A stretch of DNA of 35,000 bases, taken from positions 27,247-62,246 of the forward strand of contig SEYY01000933.1 of assembly GCA_009176605.1 (NCBI GenBank), read 5' to 3'. The notes beneath the pieces are model-generated. The model saw nothing but the letters and a program-made list of their open reading frames with translations, was not told where the DNA came from and did not search any database. Origin of the DNA: Armadillidium nasatum (Eukaryota; Arthropoda; Malacostraca; Isopoda; Armadillidiidae). A program made the position numbers and the translations under genes. Of this stretch, positions 33,976 through 35,000 are shown piece by piece. Numbering within the stretch: the stretch's first letter is position 1; every line of letters starts with the position of its first letter.

Positions 33976-35000
33976 CTTTCTAATCTGATTTATGTAAAAA
34001 TAATATAAGAGATAAATCTCAATTGGTTTATAAAAATTCCTTTCTGATTAACATAGTTATAATTATTTAAATATAATTTTCTTTAATAAATACGGTTTTA
34101 TAAAGAAATATAATTTAATATAAACATTTTTCTCAAAATTCAGCAATAACTAAATTAAAAAGGTATATATAGGTATATATATTTTCTATTATAATTATTT
34201 TTAATTACCAAATTTATTTTTAAAATAAAAATATTCCAGCTATATAAGTAACCTTTCGGCCTTTGATTTATATGTGTAAAACACTTTCTTAAGTTTAAAC
34301 AAATCTAGTAATATTTTATAATGCTAGTTGCAGAAGATACGAATGAAGAAGAAAAAAATATATGTGTACATCCCAAATTTAATTAATATGTAACTTTAGT
34401 TTATGTTTATTTATAACAAACTTTGATGAAATTTATATTTTTTTATTTAGTTTATAAATAAACAATTTTCTATTTTTAAAATAATTTAATTTAATTATTT
34501 AGTTTCTTAATTTATAATATTAGCGCTCAATATGGCAGCCTAGAGATTTAACGACGACGCAACTGCCAAAATCTTCCTAAAATAATACATTCGAGAAATT
34601 TGTTTATATACAGTTTTTCTTAATAATAAATACGACTTTAATTAAATATATAAATTTATTTATTTAAGAGTGATTCTAACTTAATAACTAATTTATAAAT
34701 ATATGAATTGAATTTTGGCATTTAGCTAAATCTTTTTGAAGTAGCTACATTAGATAATAAGCTATAGTAAAAAATATTTGTTTAATTTCTTTAAATTTAA
34801 TATAACTAAAGATTTTATATATAAAATACAGACTTAATTAATGCCATTAATTAATACACTATGTTAAAAAAATAAGATTCTACATAATTTAGAAAGTAAA
34901 ATTTATTTAAGATTTATTATTCTTTTATTGTTGGAATTTTATCTTTTCTGAACACCTTCCTTGCGTTAAGATTGAATATCATTGTTTGTTACTCTTTTAT
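33976..35000. other. Right flank, no gene seen
   Basis: AT-rich unique-looking sequence. DES1 exon 6 was looked for here on both strands and not found. Confidence 0.5.

Overview
This is an AT-rich animal window, most likely from an arthropod and probably a decapod-type crustacean. The reasons are the split genes with GT-AG introns, very long pure (AT)n arrays (at least 27 of roughly 75-210 bp), a CsRn1-like Ty3/gypsy remnant and several jockey/CR1-like LINE fragments. The species call is inference. The gene calls rest on hand-translated exons.

The only host gene I can support is a sphingolipid delta-4 (dihydroceramide) desaturase, DES1/DEGS1, present twice in direct tandem about 21.3 kb apart. 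Copy 1 (1278-11046) is complete: six exons encode 326 residues, with all three histidine boxes and a stop codon. Copy 2 (22624-32127) repeats exons 1-5 without a frame break, at exactly the same intron positions. Its sixth exon is absent where it should be: the homologous end of intron 5 runs into an (AT)n array at 33098-33238, and unrelated sequence follows. Copy 2 is therefore either a 3'-truncated pseudogene or a paralogue with a new or displaced last exon.

Layout: 1-1150, AT-rich flank; 1153-11046, DES1 copy 1; 11047-11780, its probable 3' UTR; 11780-15070, intergenic with six arrays; 15158-16427, gypsy pol remnant (+); 16460-17740, decayed LINE endonuclease (-); 18670-21780, decayed jockey-like LINE (+) interrupted by a 344-bp (TC)172 array; 22462-32127, DES1 copy 2; 33239-35000, AT-rich flank with a ~27-bp minisatellite.

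The two copies differ mainly by insertions. Copy 2 carries a 1.8-kb terminal-inverted-repeat foldback element, a 293-bp MITE and a 1.8-kb element with GC-rich ends. Each is bordered on both sides by (AT)n, and each lies where copy 1 has one uninterrupted (AT)n tract. Copy 2 also holds LINE 3' fragments in introns 2, 3 and 5. The (AT)n arrays thus mark insertion sites and the breakpoint of the duplicated gene, and in intron 5 they abut the splice sites. I found no RNA gene, CRISPR array or prokaryote-type operon.
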